The notes beneath the pieces were generated by a model. It had not been told where the DNA came from and ran no database searches. It saw nothing but the letters and a program-made list of their open reading frames with translations. This document shows, in pieces, positions 47,491 through 57,522 of a stretch of 64,000 bases of DNA (position 1 is the stretch's first letter; each line of letters starts with the position of its first letter). A program made the translations under genes and the position numbers. Where the stretch lies: NCBI GenBank assembly GCA_947595925.1, contig CANQEV010000001.1, forward strand, positions 62,001 through 126,000, in the 5' to 3' direction. Source of the DNA: an uncultured Acetatifactor sp. GTDB taxonomy: Bacteria; Bacillota; Clostridia; Lachnospirales; Lachnospiraceae.

Positions 47491-48912
47491 ATGCATATTG
47501 AAAAGAAATTGTTTTCCGTTCTTCTGGTGTTTTTGCTTTTGGCGGGAGCGATCCTGGGGAGCCGTTTGGAGATCCGCCAGCCGGCGGAGGAAGGGCAGGG
47601 GGAATCCTGGTCCAGCATCAAGGAGACAATTTATGTCTGGTATTCGGACGAGGCGCTTTCCGGCTATATCGGCACGGCGGCCGTGAACTTCAGCGAGGCG
47701 GAGGGCGTCAGGGTGATCCCCGTGCTGCAGTCCGCCGACCGCTTTCTGGAGGAAATCAACGAGGCAACCCTGGATCCGGAGGAACAGATGCCGGATGCTT
47801 ATGTGATCAACAACGACGAACTGGAAAAGGCTTATCTCGCGGGACTTGCCACGCCCATCCAGGATCCGGAGGGGATTGTTTCGGAGAGAGAGCTTCCGGG
47901 AACGGCCCTGTCTGCGGTCTCTTATAATGGAAACACGGCGGCATACCCCTTTTTCTTTGACACCAGCGTCCTGGTGTATAATAAGGATTATCTGCAGATG
48001 TGGTTAGAACAGCAGGCGCAGAGGGCGGCCCAGGGAGAAGAAGATCTGCCCGAGGGAGAGGAGCCTGCTCCGGAGGACGGCGGCACCGGTGTCTCTGAGG
48101 ATGGCAGCATCGTGTCGGAGGATGTCCCGCTGGAGAGCATTATCCAGCCGGACGGACTGCCCCTTACGGTAGATGGCATCCTGCATTTTGCGGATACTTT
48201 TGATGCGCCGGAGAATGTGGACGGCGTCATGAAGTGGGATGTGTCCGACATCTTTTACAATTACTGGATCGTAGGGGATTATCTGACTGTAGGCGGCGAC
48301 AGCGGGGATGATTACACCAACATCGACATTTACAATGACGAAGTCATTTCCTGCCTGAAGGTTTATCAGGCGCTGAATCAGTTCTTTTATATTGAGGCGG
48401 ATAAGGTAAACTATGAGTCCGCAGTGCAGGACTTTGTGGATGGAAAGATCGTGTTCACCATCGGATCCGCAGATATCCTTCAGAGATTGAACGCAGCGAA
48501 GGAGGACGGCAGCTTTGCCTATGAGTATGGGATCGTGACGCTTCCCCAGGTCAGCACGCAGCTGGGCAGCAGGCCCCTTTCCGTGACGAACGCCGTGGCA
48601 GTCAACGGCTACTCCCAGCACAAGGAGCTTGCCAATCGTTTTGCGGAATACCTGACCCGGGATTTCGCGGGGGATCTCTACAGCCGCGCCGGAAAGATCT
48701 CCGTCTATGACTCCGCATATCCGGAGGACGAGCTGCTGCAGATGTTCCACAAACAATACGAAGAGAGCGTTTCCCTGCCGAAGATGATGGAGATCGGAAA
48801 CCTCTGGCTCAGCCTGGAAGCGCTGTTTGCAAAAGTGTGGAACGGCGAGGAGGTCATGCCCCTGGTACAGGAGCTGGAAAACCAGATATCCACCCAGATT
48901 ATCATAGAGTGA
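47491..48912 (+). CDS. Extracellular solute-binding protein-like, N-terminally anchored
   Basis: N-terminal hydrophobic segment, IYVWYSDEALSGYIGTAAVNFSEAEGVRVIPVLQ..., SBP-like C-terminus. Confidence 0.75.
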   Translation: MHIEKKLFSVLLVFLLLAGAILGSRLEIRQPAEEGQGESWSSIKETIYVWYSDEALSGYIGTAAVNFSEAEGVRVIPVLQSADRFLEEINEATLDPEEQMPDAYVINNDELEKAYLAGLATPIQDPEGIVSERELPGTALSAVSYNGNTAAYPFFFDTSVLVYNKDYLQMWLEQQAQRAAQGEEDLPEGEEPAPEDGGTGVSEDGSIVSEDVPLESIIQPDGLPLTVDGILHFADTFDAPENVDGVMKWDVSDIFYNYWIVGDYLTVGGDSGDDYTNIDIYNDEVISCLKVYQALNQFFYIEADKVNYESAVQDFVDGKIVFTIGSADILQRLNAAKEDGSFAYEYGIVTLPQVSTQLGSRPLSVTNAVAVNGYSQHKELANRFAEYLTRDFAGDLYSRAGKISVYDSAYPEDELLQMFHKQYEESVSLPKMMEIGNLWLSLEALFAKVWNGEEVMPLVQELENQISTQIIIE

Positions 48913-49015
48913 AGAATCTACGGCATGAAATTGTTAGTTTTTGTTAATTGAATTATCGTCGTATAAAGAAAACCGGCCATGACATACTATCCAAAAAGAA
49001 AGGGAGGTATTCGTC

Positions 49016-49447
49016 ATGGTCGGTTTTTTTATCGCGCTCCTCTCCGGGGCGCTTATGAGCATACAGGGTGTGTTTAATTCACAGGTGACAAAGGCGTCCG
49101 GGATCTGGTCCGCCAGCTCCTTTGTGCAGCTTTCCGCGTTTATCGTATGTATCGGGGCCTGGCTTGCCACAGACCGGAGCAATCTTTTGAAGGTCTTCAG
49201 CGTACAGCCCAAGTATATGCTGCTGGGAGGCGTCATCGGCGCGTTCATCACCTACACGGTGATCAAGAGCATGGATCTCCTCGGCCCCGCCAGGGCCGTA
49301 ATGCTGATCGTCACCGCGCAGTTGATCGTCGCCTACGGCATTGAACTGTTCGGCCTGTTCCAGGTGGAAAAGCAGCCCTGGGAGTGGAGAAAGGCCATCG
49401 GCATGGCGGTGGTGATCGGCGGGATCATTCTGTTTAAGTGGAAGTGA
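49016..49447 (+). CDS. DMT family transporter, YdcZ/DUF606-like
   Basis: Four TM segments; LLSGALMSIQGVFNSQVTKASGIWSASSFVQL. Confidence 0.85.
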   Translation: MVGFFIALLSGALMSIQGVFNSQVTKASGIWSASSFVQLSAFIVCIGAWLATDRSNLLKVFSVQPKYMLLGGVIGAFITYTVIKSMDLLGPARAVMLIVTAQLIVAYGIELFGLFQVEKQPWEWRKAIGMAVVIGGIILFKWK

Positions 49448-49493
49448 TCGGCTCTACAAGTGAAGCTAAATAGTAGGAGAAAAGAGGATATAC

Positions 49494-49523
49494 TTGACAA
49501 AACTGTCTATGAAATAGTATATT
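49494..49523 (+). promoter_or_regulatory. Promoter of ABC-F leader
   Basis: TTGACA-N18-TATATT, ~340 nt upstream of the ABC-F start. Confidence 0.6.
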
Positions 49524-49860
49524 AAATATGTTGAATTAGGGAAAGTATAGTCTGTATAAGGAGAGGAAATGATCAACAGATAACTTGATTTAAGTGAAGC
49601 ACATAGTTGGAAAGGATCTGTACGGACAGGCTCCTTGTTGTGATGTTTCCCCGGAATTTCCGGGGAGGCAGACAGATTGTGTACGCTTAAATTAGAAGAT
49701 CGCGTGGATGGTTTCCTTTTTTCTTTGGCTAAAAAGGTTTCTTTTTGCGGGTCTGCTCTGCGTATGCAAGGCAGGCCTGTTTTGATGCGCGGACCTGCGC
49801 AAAGAAATTGGCTGCGCGTGGGGAAGGGAGAGGATCTTTTCGGTTCGAGGAAGGGAGGAA

Positions 49861-51420
49861 ATGATGTTACAGATAAACGGACTTACCATCACCCACAGAA
49901 AAGATCTGCGCGTGATACTGGAAGATTTCAATCTGGTGTTGAACGACGGGGACAAGGCGGTGATCATAGGGGAGGAGGGAAACGGCAAATCGACCCTGAT
50001 GAAGTGGCTTTATGACCCGGCGCTGACGGAAGGATACGCCGAGGCAAGAGGAACCCGCGTACTGGGAAACGAAAAGCTGGGCTATCTGCCTCAGGAGCTG
50101 CCGGAGCAGGACAGGGAAAAAACATTGTACGAATTCTTCACGGAGGAAGAAGGTTTCTGGAACCGGACGCCGAAAGAGCTGGCGGAGCTGGCCGGGAAGT
50201 TTGGCGTCGCTTCGGAATTTTTTTACCGGGAGCAGAGGATGGACAGCCTTTCCGGCGGGGAAAAGGTAAAGGCCCAGCTGATGAAGCTGTTGATACAGGA
50301 GCCCACGGTGCTGCTTCTGGACGAACCGTCTAATGATATTGACCTCGCTTCTATAAAACTGCTGGAGACGGTGATCAACGACTGGAAAAAGATCGTGCTG
50401 TTTATTTCCCATGATGAGACGCTGATTGAAAATACCGCCAATATGGTGGTGCATCTCGAGCAGATCAGACGGAAAACAAAGTGCAGATATACGGTTGCGA
50501 AAATGCCGTACCGTGAGTATGTGCAAAAGCGGCTTCACAGCTTCGAAAGACAGGAACAGCAGGCGCTGAATGAACGCAGGGAAAAGAAACTGCGGGACGA
50601 GAAATTTCGGAAAATATACCAGAGCGTAGACCATGCTCAGGCGGTGGTCTCAAGGCAGAACCCGGGCGAGGCCAAGAATCTGAAGGACAAGATGCATACT
50701 GTCAAGGCGATGGGCAGACGGTTTGCGCGGCAGGACGAAGAGATGACCGAATTGCCGGAGCAGGAGGAAGCCATCTTTTTTAAGCTGGGCGGGCAGGAGT
50801 CGAACATGCCTTCCGGCAAGACGGTCCTTGAGTATTCCCTGGATGAGCTGTGGACGCCGGGCGATGCGCAGAGCGCAAGGCTTTTGGCGAGAAATATCTT
50901 ACTTAGGATCCGGGGACCGGAGAAGGTCTGCATTGTCGGGCCAAACGGCGCCGGGAAGACCACCCTGCTGAAAAAGATAGCCGATGAACTCATGGAGAGG
51001 AAGGATGTCCGGGTGGAATACATGCCGCAAAACTACGAGGAACTTTTAGATCCGGCCATGACGCCGGTGGACTTCCTTGACAGATCCGGCAGAAAGGAAG
51101 AGCGCACGAGGATCAGAACCTACCTCGGCTCGCTGAAATTCACTGTGGAGGAAATGGAGCATCCCATCCGCGAGCTGTCCGGCGGTCAGAAAGCGAAAGT
51201 GTTCCTGTTGAAAATGAGCATGTTCGGTGCGAATGTCCTGATCCTGGACGAGCCCACAAGAAATTTTTCGCCGCTGTCCGGGCCGGTGATCCGAAAGATG
51301 GTGCGGGAATTTCCCGGAGCGGTGATCAGCATATCCCACGACAGAAAATACATTGAGGAGGTCTGCAGCGTGGTATACCGGCTCACGCCGGAGGGACTTG
51401 TGCGTGAGACTGAAAGATGA
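49861..51420 (+). CDS. ABC-F family ATPase (possible ribosome-protection type)
   Basis: Two NBDs (GEEGNGKSTLMKWLY / GPNGAGKTTLLKKIA), no TMD, LSGGEKVKAQLMKLL, LLLDEPSNDIDL, second NBD LILDEPTRNFSPLSGPVIRKM, charged interdomain linker. Confidence 0.92.
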   Translation: MMLQINGLTITHRKDLRVILEDFNLVLNDGDKAVIIGEEGNGKSTLMKWLYDPALTEGYAEARGTRVLGNEKLGYLPQELPEQDREKTLYEFFTEEEGFWNRTPKELAELAGKFGVASEFFYREQRMDSLSGGEKVKAQLMKLLIQEPTVLLLDEPSNDIDLASIKLLETVINDWKKIVLFISHDETLIENTANMVVHLEQIRRKTKCRYTVAKMPYREYVQKRLHSFERQEQQALNERREKKLRDEKFRKIYQSVDHAQAVVSRQNPGEAKNLKDKMHTVKAMGRRFARQDEEMTELPEQEEAIFFKLGGQESNMPSGKTVLEYSLDELWTPGDAQSARLLARNILLRIRGPEKVCIVGPNGAGKTTLLKKIADELMERKDVRVEYMPQNYEELLDPAMTPVDFLDRSGRKEERTRIRTYLGSLKFTVEEMEHPIRELSGGQKAKVFLLKMSMFGANVLILDEPTRNFSPLSGPVIRKMVREFPGAVISISHDRKYIEEVCSVVYRLTPEGLVRETER

Positions 51421-51657
51421 CGGATCGGAACCGATTATGGCAAAGAACACAGTGGGCGGGTAACGGACCCAACGCCCGTTTCCGGAGGCTGGAATGTATC
51501 AGCTATATCGGAGACGGGCATTTGATTTTGACTGGCTATGCGGGACGGAATCAACCGGCAGTTGAATAGTAAACAACTAATTGATAATTGAACGCTTCAA
51601 AAGTGCCCTGTATAATGAAATTACACCGGTGAAAAAGAAAGAATGTGAGGTATAGAC

Positions 51658-52821
51658 ATGAAAATAACAATAGGTGAAAAAATCAGGGAACTGCGGCTGC
51701 GTGATGCGAGGAGACAAGATGATCTGGCCGCTGCGGTAGGGGTCACCGCTCAGGCTGTTTCGCGTTGGGAGGCCAACGGCAGTTATCCGGATTTGGAACT
51801 CATTCCAAGCATTGCCAATTATTTTGGAGTGTCCATTGATGAGCTGTTTGGCTACCAAAACGACCGTGAGAAAAAGATCGATGCTATTATTCAGAAAATC
51901 GAAGCGTTTCACATAAAGGGACGCGGCGATGACGAATGGGTGGACGAATGTCTGTCTGTTTTAAGGGATGGTCTTGCTGAATTTCCGCAAAACGAGAGGC
52001 TTATGATCACACTTGCCGATACGCTTTCCGAAGCCGGATGGAGAAGGCATCATGAATGGCTGTATTATGATGACGAGGGCTATATCCGGCATGACTATGA
52101 TGCTCACAGGCAAAACCCATACTGGGACGAAGCAGTCAAACTCTGTGAGACATTGGCGGATTCGGCACATGATTTTGATATTGTCACGGAAGCGGTCTCC
52201 CTATTGGTGCTTCTCTATCGAAATATCGGAGAAAATGAAAAAGCGGCCGCTTGTGCTGTTCGGATGCCGGAACTCAGCAAGAGTCGGGAAGTTTTGCTTG
52301 CGGGAGCGGAGGACGGAAAAGAGGAGGCGAAATATATCGGCGAGTTACTGCTTAAAATGGCGGATATCTTTTCTGAGCAGGTGGTATATGGACTGATTGC
52401 CAACAAAAATCATTATACGAGTGATCTGCCAGTTCAAAAAGTGAAGGGCGTCATCGCGCTTTGGGGACTCCTCTGTGAGGATGGAAATTTTGGCGCTTAT
52501 CATGGCAGTCTCATCAAGCTCTATCTGTATTTATCACGGCTGGAATGGGAACGCGGGATGCATGATGAAGCTTTCGTCTCTCTGGATGAGGCGCTCCGTC
52601 ATGCAAGGGCGCTCGAATCGCTCGGCGACGGAAAGGAACACGCTTACACCGCGCCTCTCGTGTCACGCGTGACCTATAAAACAGAGTTATGCAGCGGGAT
52701 CGCGAGGACGCTGCCGGATGATTGGCCGTTCTGGTGCAAACCGGATTATGATCAGGTCGAAAAAGAAATAAAGGAAGATCCCCGTTGGGAAAGATGGGTG
52801 AAGCAATGTCGGGCTGAATGA
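51658..52821 (+). CDS. XRE family HTH regulator with long C-terminal region
   Basis: GEKIRELRLRDARRQDDLAAAVGVTAQAVSRWEANGSYPDLELIPSIANYFGVSIDELFGY. Confidence 0.93.
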   Translation: MKITIGEKIRELRLRDARRQDDLAAAVGVTAQAVSRWEANGSYPDLELIPSIANYFGVSIDELFGYQNDREKKIDAIIQKIEAFHIKGRGDDEWVDECLSVLRDGLAEFPQNERLMITLADTLSEAGWRRHHEWLYYDDEGYIRHDYDAHRQNPYWDEAVKLCETLADSAHDFDIVTEAVSLLVLLYRNIGENEKAAACAVRMPELSKSREVLLAGAEDGKEEAKYIGELLLKMADIFSEQVVYGLIANKNHYTSDLPVQKVKGVIALWGLLCEDGNFGAYHGSLIKLYLYLSRLEWERGMHDEAFVSLDEALRHARALESLGDGKEHAYTAPLVSRVTYKTELCSGIARTLPDDWPFWCKPDYDQVEKEIKEDPRWERWVKQCRAE

Positions 52822-52882
52822 ATAGTGAAGCCAGCGGTCTTTCATGAGAAGCAAAACCCAAAAAGGTGTAGGAGTTTTCCGA

Positions 52883-52970
52883 AAAAAGCAGGTGGGTACA
52901 CACCGGATCTGCCTGCTGTCCCTCCGGGGGCAGCGGGCAAAAATCCGAGGTGTGGGCACACCTGCTTTTT
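52883..52970. repeat. Imperfect inverted repeat, terminator-like in both directions
   Basis: AAAAAGCAGGTGGGTACACACC ... GGTGTGGGCACACCTGCTTTTT. Confidence 0.65.
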
Positions 52971-53266
52971 CTGCTGTTTCCAAAACTCTGTGAAGGAATG
53001 GCAGGCAGCTTTCTCCGCATGTATATATCGGATCTGCTTGCCGTTCAGCGGAAGGACAACTTGCTGACATGGTTAAAGACATATGCTTTTTCTTGAAGGA
53101 AAACGGATTGTCCTGCCTTAAGAAATTTTTAAGATTTTTTCTCACATTTTTCCTTGTCAATGAAGTTTTTACTGCTTACAATAGAACTATCAGCGTGATC
53201 CGGGCCCATGAAACAAAAGACCGTTTCATCCATTTGCGGAGTGCAGAGCAGATAAAGGACGGTTGC

Positions 53267-54025
53267 ATGGGAAAGGGAAAAATAAGTGGGTTTTTCAGAC
53301 GGTGTGGGACAGGTTCTGCCGGGAGGGGGATCCTGACTGTACTGTTTGTGTGCGTAATTTCCGGCTTCTGTCTGGCCGGCTGCGGGCCCCAGTGGGAGGC
53401 GGATTTCTTCCTGGAGCAGGAGGAAGGGGAAGGCGGCTCTGGCACGCTTCCGGGGAATGGAACGGCAGCAGTGGGGTCGCAGTCGGACGCTCCCGGGGAG
53501 AGGGATACTGTCGCGTCAGCGGGGCGGGATACCGGCCGGGGTCCGGATATAGGAATGGGAGTCGGTTCAGGCGCTGAAGCAGACTCTTTCAGGGAGGAAC
53601 CGGAGAACGTCATCTATGTGCATGTCTGCGGAGCGGTGAACAGTCCGGGACTGAAAAAACTGCCGGAGGGAAGCCGCGCTTTTGACGCGCTGGAGATGGC
53701 AGAGGGTTTTACGGAGGATGCGGATGCGGACGCGGTAAACCTGGCGGCCCTGCTGACGGACGGCCAGCAGCTCTATTTTCCGGCAGAGGGAGAAAGCGCT
53801 GACCCGGGATCGGGAATGGGCGGGAGCACCGGGAAGGTGAATCTGAACACGGCGAATGTGAAGGAGCTCTGCACCCTGAAGGGGATCGGTGAGAGCCGGG
53901 CAGAGGCCATCTTGAAATACCGTGAGGAAAAAGGCGGATTTTCGAATGTCGAGGAGCTGATGCAGGTGCCCGGGATCAAGGAGAGCATTTTTCAAAAGAT
54001 CTGTGACCAGGTCACAGTAAAATAA
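53267..54025 (+). CDS. comEA: ComEA family DNA-binding protein (SLBB + helix-hairpin-helix); ORF extends to 53069
   Basis: Lipobox-like GFCLAGCG, VIYVHVCGAVNSPGLKKLPEGSRAFDALEMAEG, VNLNTANVKELCTLKGIGESRAEAILKYREEKGGFSNVEELMQVPGI. Confidence 0.93.
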   Translation: MGKGKISGFFRRCGTGSAGRGILTVLFVCVISGFCLAGCGPQWEADFFLEQEEGEGGSGTLPGNGTAAVGSQSDAPGERDTVASAGRDTGRGPDIGMGVGSGAEADSFREEPENVIYVHVCGAVNSPGLKKLPEGSRAFDALEMAEGFTEDADADAVNLAALLTDGQQLYFPAEGESADPGSGMGGSTGKVNLNTANVKELCTLKGIGESRAEAILKYREEKGGFSNVEELMQVPGIKESIFQKICDQVTVK

Positions 54026-54029
54026 GAGA

Positions 54030-54159
54030 AACAGTTCAGCCTGCCGTCAGGTTTCGAAAAGCGGCATCGGCACAGCTCCCTCCGGAACGGAGAGAGCACA
54101 TGACAGCGTAAGAGCGTGAAGGCGCGGCTGCGCAGATGAAAGGCATGATCTGAACTGTT
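54030..54159. repeat. Palindromic element AACAGTTCAG...CTGAACTGTT (copy 2)
   Basis: 10 bp terminal inverted repeats identical to those at 5241/5328. Confidence 0.7.
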
Positions 54160-54189
54160 ATGAATAAAGAGGGAGAGAGGATAAAGAGA

Positions 54190-54879
54190 ATGGCGAGAAG
54201 AGTTTTGGTGGTGGATGATGAGAAGCTGATCGTGAAGGGGATCCGGTTCAGTCTGGAACAGGATGGGATGGAAGTGGACTGCGCTTATGACGGCGAGGAA
54301 GCGCTGGAGTATGCGAAAAATCAGTCATACGACATTATTCTATTGGACGTGATGCTGCCAAAGCTCGGAGGGTTTGAAGTATGTCAACAGATTCGGGAGT
54401 TTTCCAATGTGCCGGTGGTGATGCTGACGGCCCGGGGGGAGGATATGGACAAGATCCTGGGGCTGGAGTACGGCGCGGACGACTATATCACGAAACCCTT
54501 TAACATTCTTGAGGTAAAGGCCAGGATCAAGGCGATCATGCGCCGGGTGGAGAGCCGCAAGGCGGAGGAGAGCCACAGCCGGATCATCGAGAGCGGCGAC
54601 ATGCGCCTGGACTGCGAGGGAAGAAGGGCGTATATCGCGGACAAAGAGGTAGGGCTGACCGCCAAGGAGTTTGAAGTGCTGGAGCTTTTGATGACTAACC
54701 CCAATAAGGTCTACAGCCGGGAGAGCCTTCTGAAACTGGTGTGGGGGACGGATTATCCCGGAGACGCCCGCACGGTGGATGTACATATCCGGAGACTTCG
54801 GGAGAAGATCGAGTCCAATCCCAGCGAGCCCCGCTATGTGCACACCAAGTGGGGCGTGGGGTATTATTTCTTAAACTGA
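54190..54879 (+). CDS. OmpR/PhoB-family response regulator (ORF extends to 54160)
   Basis: RVLVVDDEKLIVKGIRFSLEQDG, DIILLDVMLPKLGG, GADDYITKPFN, winged helix TVDVHIRRLREKIE. Confidence 0.95.
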   Translation: MARRVLVVDDEKLIVKGIRFSLEQDGMEVDCAYDGEEALEYAKNQSYDIILLDVMLPKLGGFEVCQQIREFSNVPVVMLTARGEDMDKILGLEYGADDYITKPFNILEVKARIKAIMRRVESRKAEESHSRIIESGDMRLDCEGRRAYIADKEVGLTAKEFEVLELLMTNPNKVYSRESLLKLVWGTDYPGDARTVDVHIRRLREKIESNPSEPRYVHTKWGVGYYFLN

Positions 54880-54998
54880 CGGCGCTGCCGCGGCGCCTGG
54901 AGAGGATGTTATGATGCAGGGCGCAGCAGTTGTGGTGCCAGGGATATTGCGGATGTGTGGCAGTCCGAATACAAATGGAATCAACAGATTCATAGAAC

Positions 54999-56528
54999 TT
55001 GAACCTGAAAGGGAGGAGGGGCGTCGAAGCGGTGTCTATAAAACTGCCGGAGAATGTGCGAAAGAGAATAAAACAGATCGTTTATGTGCGCAGTTTCCGG
55101 GCCAGGATCTGCCTCTTGATCCTCCTGGTGGGCATCGTTCCCAGCGTGCTTCTGCGCTACGGTATCCTGCAGGCTTATGAGAACCGCGCGGTGGAACAGA
55201 GGTCGGCCACGGTGCAGAACCAGCTGTTAGTCGTGGCAAAGCAGCTTCTCAGCAACAATTATTTCGCGACTTACCACTCCGACGATGTGAGCCTGTCGGC
55301 GTCCAGGCAGGTGATCAATGCGGAGCTGGAGACCATCTCCAATCTGTATGAGGGTCGGGTCATGATCATAGGTCAGGGCTGCAAGGTCCTGAAAGATACT
55401 TACGGCATCAGCGAGGGGAAGACCATGATCTCCGAGGAAGTGATCAAGTGTTTTCTCGGGGAGAATACCTCTCACTACGATGCGGAGAACGGTTACATAG
55501 AGATGACCACCCCGGTGGTGGCCACGGCGGCGGACGGCAGTTCCGCGGTTGTGGGCGTCATGCTGACCAGCGTGTCCAACGCCAGCATCGTGGGAATCCT
55601 GGATGTGCTGAATCAGAAGGCCATCAATCTGGAAGCCATTATGATTATGGTGATCGTGGCGATGGCGCTGTTCCTCTCCGGGGTGCTGACAAAGCCCTTT
55701 AAGAAAGTGACGGAGGAGATTCAGAAGGTAAAGGACGAGACCAGCGAGAAGGCGCTCTCCGTGCCGGATTATGTGGAGACGGCGCATATCGTGGACGCCT
55801 TTAACGAGATCCTGGGGCGGATGAACACGCTGAATGATTCCCGGCAGGAATTTGTGGCGAATGTGTCCCACGAGCTGAAGACCCCCATGACCTCCGTGAA
55901 GGTCCTGGCGGATTCCCTGCTGGCACAGGAAAACGCCCCGGCGGAGCTGTACCGGGAATTTATGGAGGACATGGTCTCGGAGATCGACAGGGAGAATCGG
56001 ATCATCACGGACCTGCTGGCTCTGGTGAGGATGGAGAACAAGACCCAGGAGCTGAATATCGTCTCGCTGAATATCAACGATCTTGCGGAACTCACGCTGA
56101 AGCGTCTGCGCCCCATCGCCCGGAAAAAGGATGTGGAAGTGGTCCTGGAGAGCATGCGGCCCGTGACAGCGGAAGTGGACGAGGTGAAGATGACCCTGAT
56201 CATGGCCAATCTGGTGGAGAATGCCATAAAATACAACCGGGAACACGGCTGGGTGAAGGTGATCCTGGATGCGGACCATCAGTTTTTTACTTTTCAGGTG
56301 GACGACAGCGGCATTGGGATCCCGGAGGAATCCCTGCCCCATATTTTTGAGAGGTTTTATCGGGCGGACAAGTCCCACTCCCGGGAGATGGGGGGGACCG
56401 GCCTGGGCCTGGCGATCACGAAGCGGGCGGTGCTGATGCACAAGGGCTCTATCACGGTGACCAGCACCGAGGGCGAGGGCAGCAGTTTTACGGTGAAAAT
56501 ACCGCTGAATTACATTGCGGATACCTGA
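54999..56528 (+). CDS. Sensor histidine kinase
   Basis: FVANVSHELKTPMTSVKVLADSLL, NLVENAIKYNREHG, DDSGIGIPEESLPHIFERFYRADKSHSREMGGTGLGLAI. Confidence 0.95.
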   Translation: MNLKGRRGVEAVSIKLPENVRKRIKQIVYVRSFRARICLLILLVGIVPSVLLRYGILQAYENRAVEQRSATVQNQLLVVAKQLLSNNYFATYHSDDVSLSASRQVINAELETISNLYEGRVMIIGQGCKVLKDTYGISEGKTMISEEVIKCFLGENTSHYDAENGYIEMTTPVVATAADGSSAVVGVMLTSVSNASIVGILDVLNQKAINLEAIMIMVIVAMALFLSGVLTKPFKKVTEEIQKVKDETSEKALSVPDYVETAHIVDAFNEILGRMNTLNDSRQEFVANVSHELKTPMTSVKVLADSLLAQENAPAELYREFMEDMVSEIDRENRIITDLLALVRMENKTQELNIVSLNINDLAELTLKRLRPIARKKDVEVVLESMRPVTAEVDEVKMTLIMANLVENAIKYNREHGWVKVILDADHQFFTFQVDDSGIGIPEESLPHIFERFYRADKSHSREMGGTGLGLAITKRAVLMHKGSITVTSTEGEGSSFTVKIPLNYIADT

Positions 56529-56542
56529 CGGGGTGAGGAAGG

Positions 56543-57493
56543 ATGAAGGAACGCTCTTTACGAAAAAACAGAATAGCGGCGGTCTGGATTTCCCTGCTTT
56601 TGTGTCTGGCGTTTCTGATGGGGCTCTCCGCCTGCGGGGAGGAAGAGCCGCCGAAGGAGAACATGGTCCAGGTGTATTATCTCTCAAATGCGGAGACCAA
56701 GATAGAAGGCCACGAGATGGAGAGGCCCACGGGTCCTGCGGAGGAGCAGATCAGAAAGCTTCTGGCGTATCTTTCCGCAAATCCGGAAAAACTCACTTAT
56801 AAAGCGCCGTTGACCATGGGATTTTCCGTGCAGAACATGGAGTATTTTGAGGGGCAGCTTTTGCTGAATATGAGCGAGACCTATCGGGATCTGAAACCCA
56901 CTACCGAGGTGCTGGTGAGGGCGGCGCTGGTCCGCACCCTGACCCAGATCAGCGGAGTGGACCGGGTCCAGATCACCGTGGAGGGAAAGCAGCTCTTTGA
57001 CAGCGCCGGAGAGGCGGTGGGCTGGATGAACGCGGATCAGTTCATCCAGAACGACGGCAGTGAGATCAATACCTATGAGCAGGTCCGCGTAAAGCTTTAC
57101 TTTGCGAATGAGACGGGGGATAAGCTGATCGCGGCCTACCGGGAAAAGTTTTATTCCACAAATACGCCGCTGGAGCGCTTTGTGGTGGAGGAACTGATCA
57201 AGGGACCCAGCGGAAAGGTGGAAGGAATCTATCCGTCCGTCAACCCGAGCACGAAGATTCTCAGCGTCATGACAAAGGACGGGATCTGCTATGTCAATCT
57301 GGATTCCAGTTTCCTCACCGTCGTAAACAATGTATCCAGCGAGCTGTCGATCTATGCCATTGTCAACTCTCTGGCAGAGCTGAGCAATATCAACAAAGTG
57401 CAGATCCTGGTGGACGGCGAGGCCCCGGCAAATTTCGGGGACGCGGTCTTTGAGAGAAACATGGATTGTGTGACTGTGCTGGAGGGAACTTAA
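56543..57493 (+). CDS. GerMN domain lipoprotein
   Basis: Lipobox-like GLSACGEEE; repeated GerMN blocks (RAALVRTLTQISGVDRVQITVEGK; VEELIKGPSG...INKVQILVDGE). Confidence 0.9.
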   Translation: MKERSLRKNRIAAVWISLLLCLAFLMGLSACGEEEPPKENMVQVYYLSNAETKIEGHEMERPTGPAEEQIRKLLAYLSANPEKLTYKAPLTMGFSVQNMEYFEGQLLLNMSETYRDLKPTTEVLVRAALVRTLTQISGVDRVQITVEGKQLFDSAGEAVGWMNADQFIQNDGSEINTYEQVRVKLYFANETGDKLIAAYREKFYSTNTPLERFVVEELIKGPSGKVEGIYPSVNPSTKILSVMTKDGICYVNLDSSFLTVVNNVSSELSIYAIVNSLAELSNINKVQILVDGEAPANFGDAVFERNMDCVTVLEGT

Positions 57494-57522
57494 TCATATT
57501 TTTATGACAGAGGAGGAAAGGC

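Noticed and set aside
49677-50015. 112 aa ORF overlapping the ABC-F start
   Set aside because: As a protein it is unlikely because it runs out of frame into ABC-F; only its first part is kept as a possible leader ORF.
55227-56687. 486 aa minus-strand ORF
   Set aside because: Antisense shadow of the histidine kinase gene, His/Arg-rich with no domain pattern.
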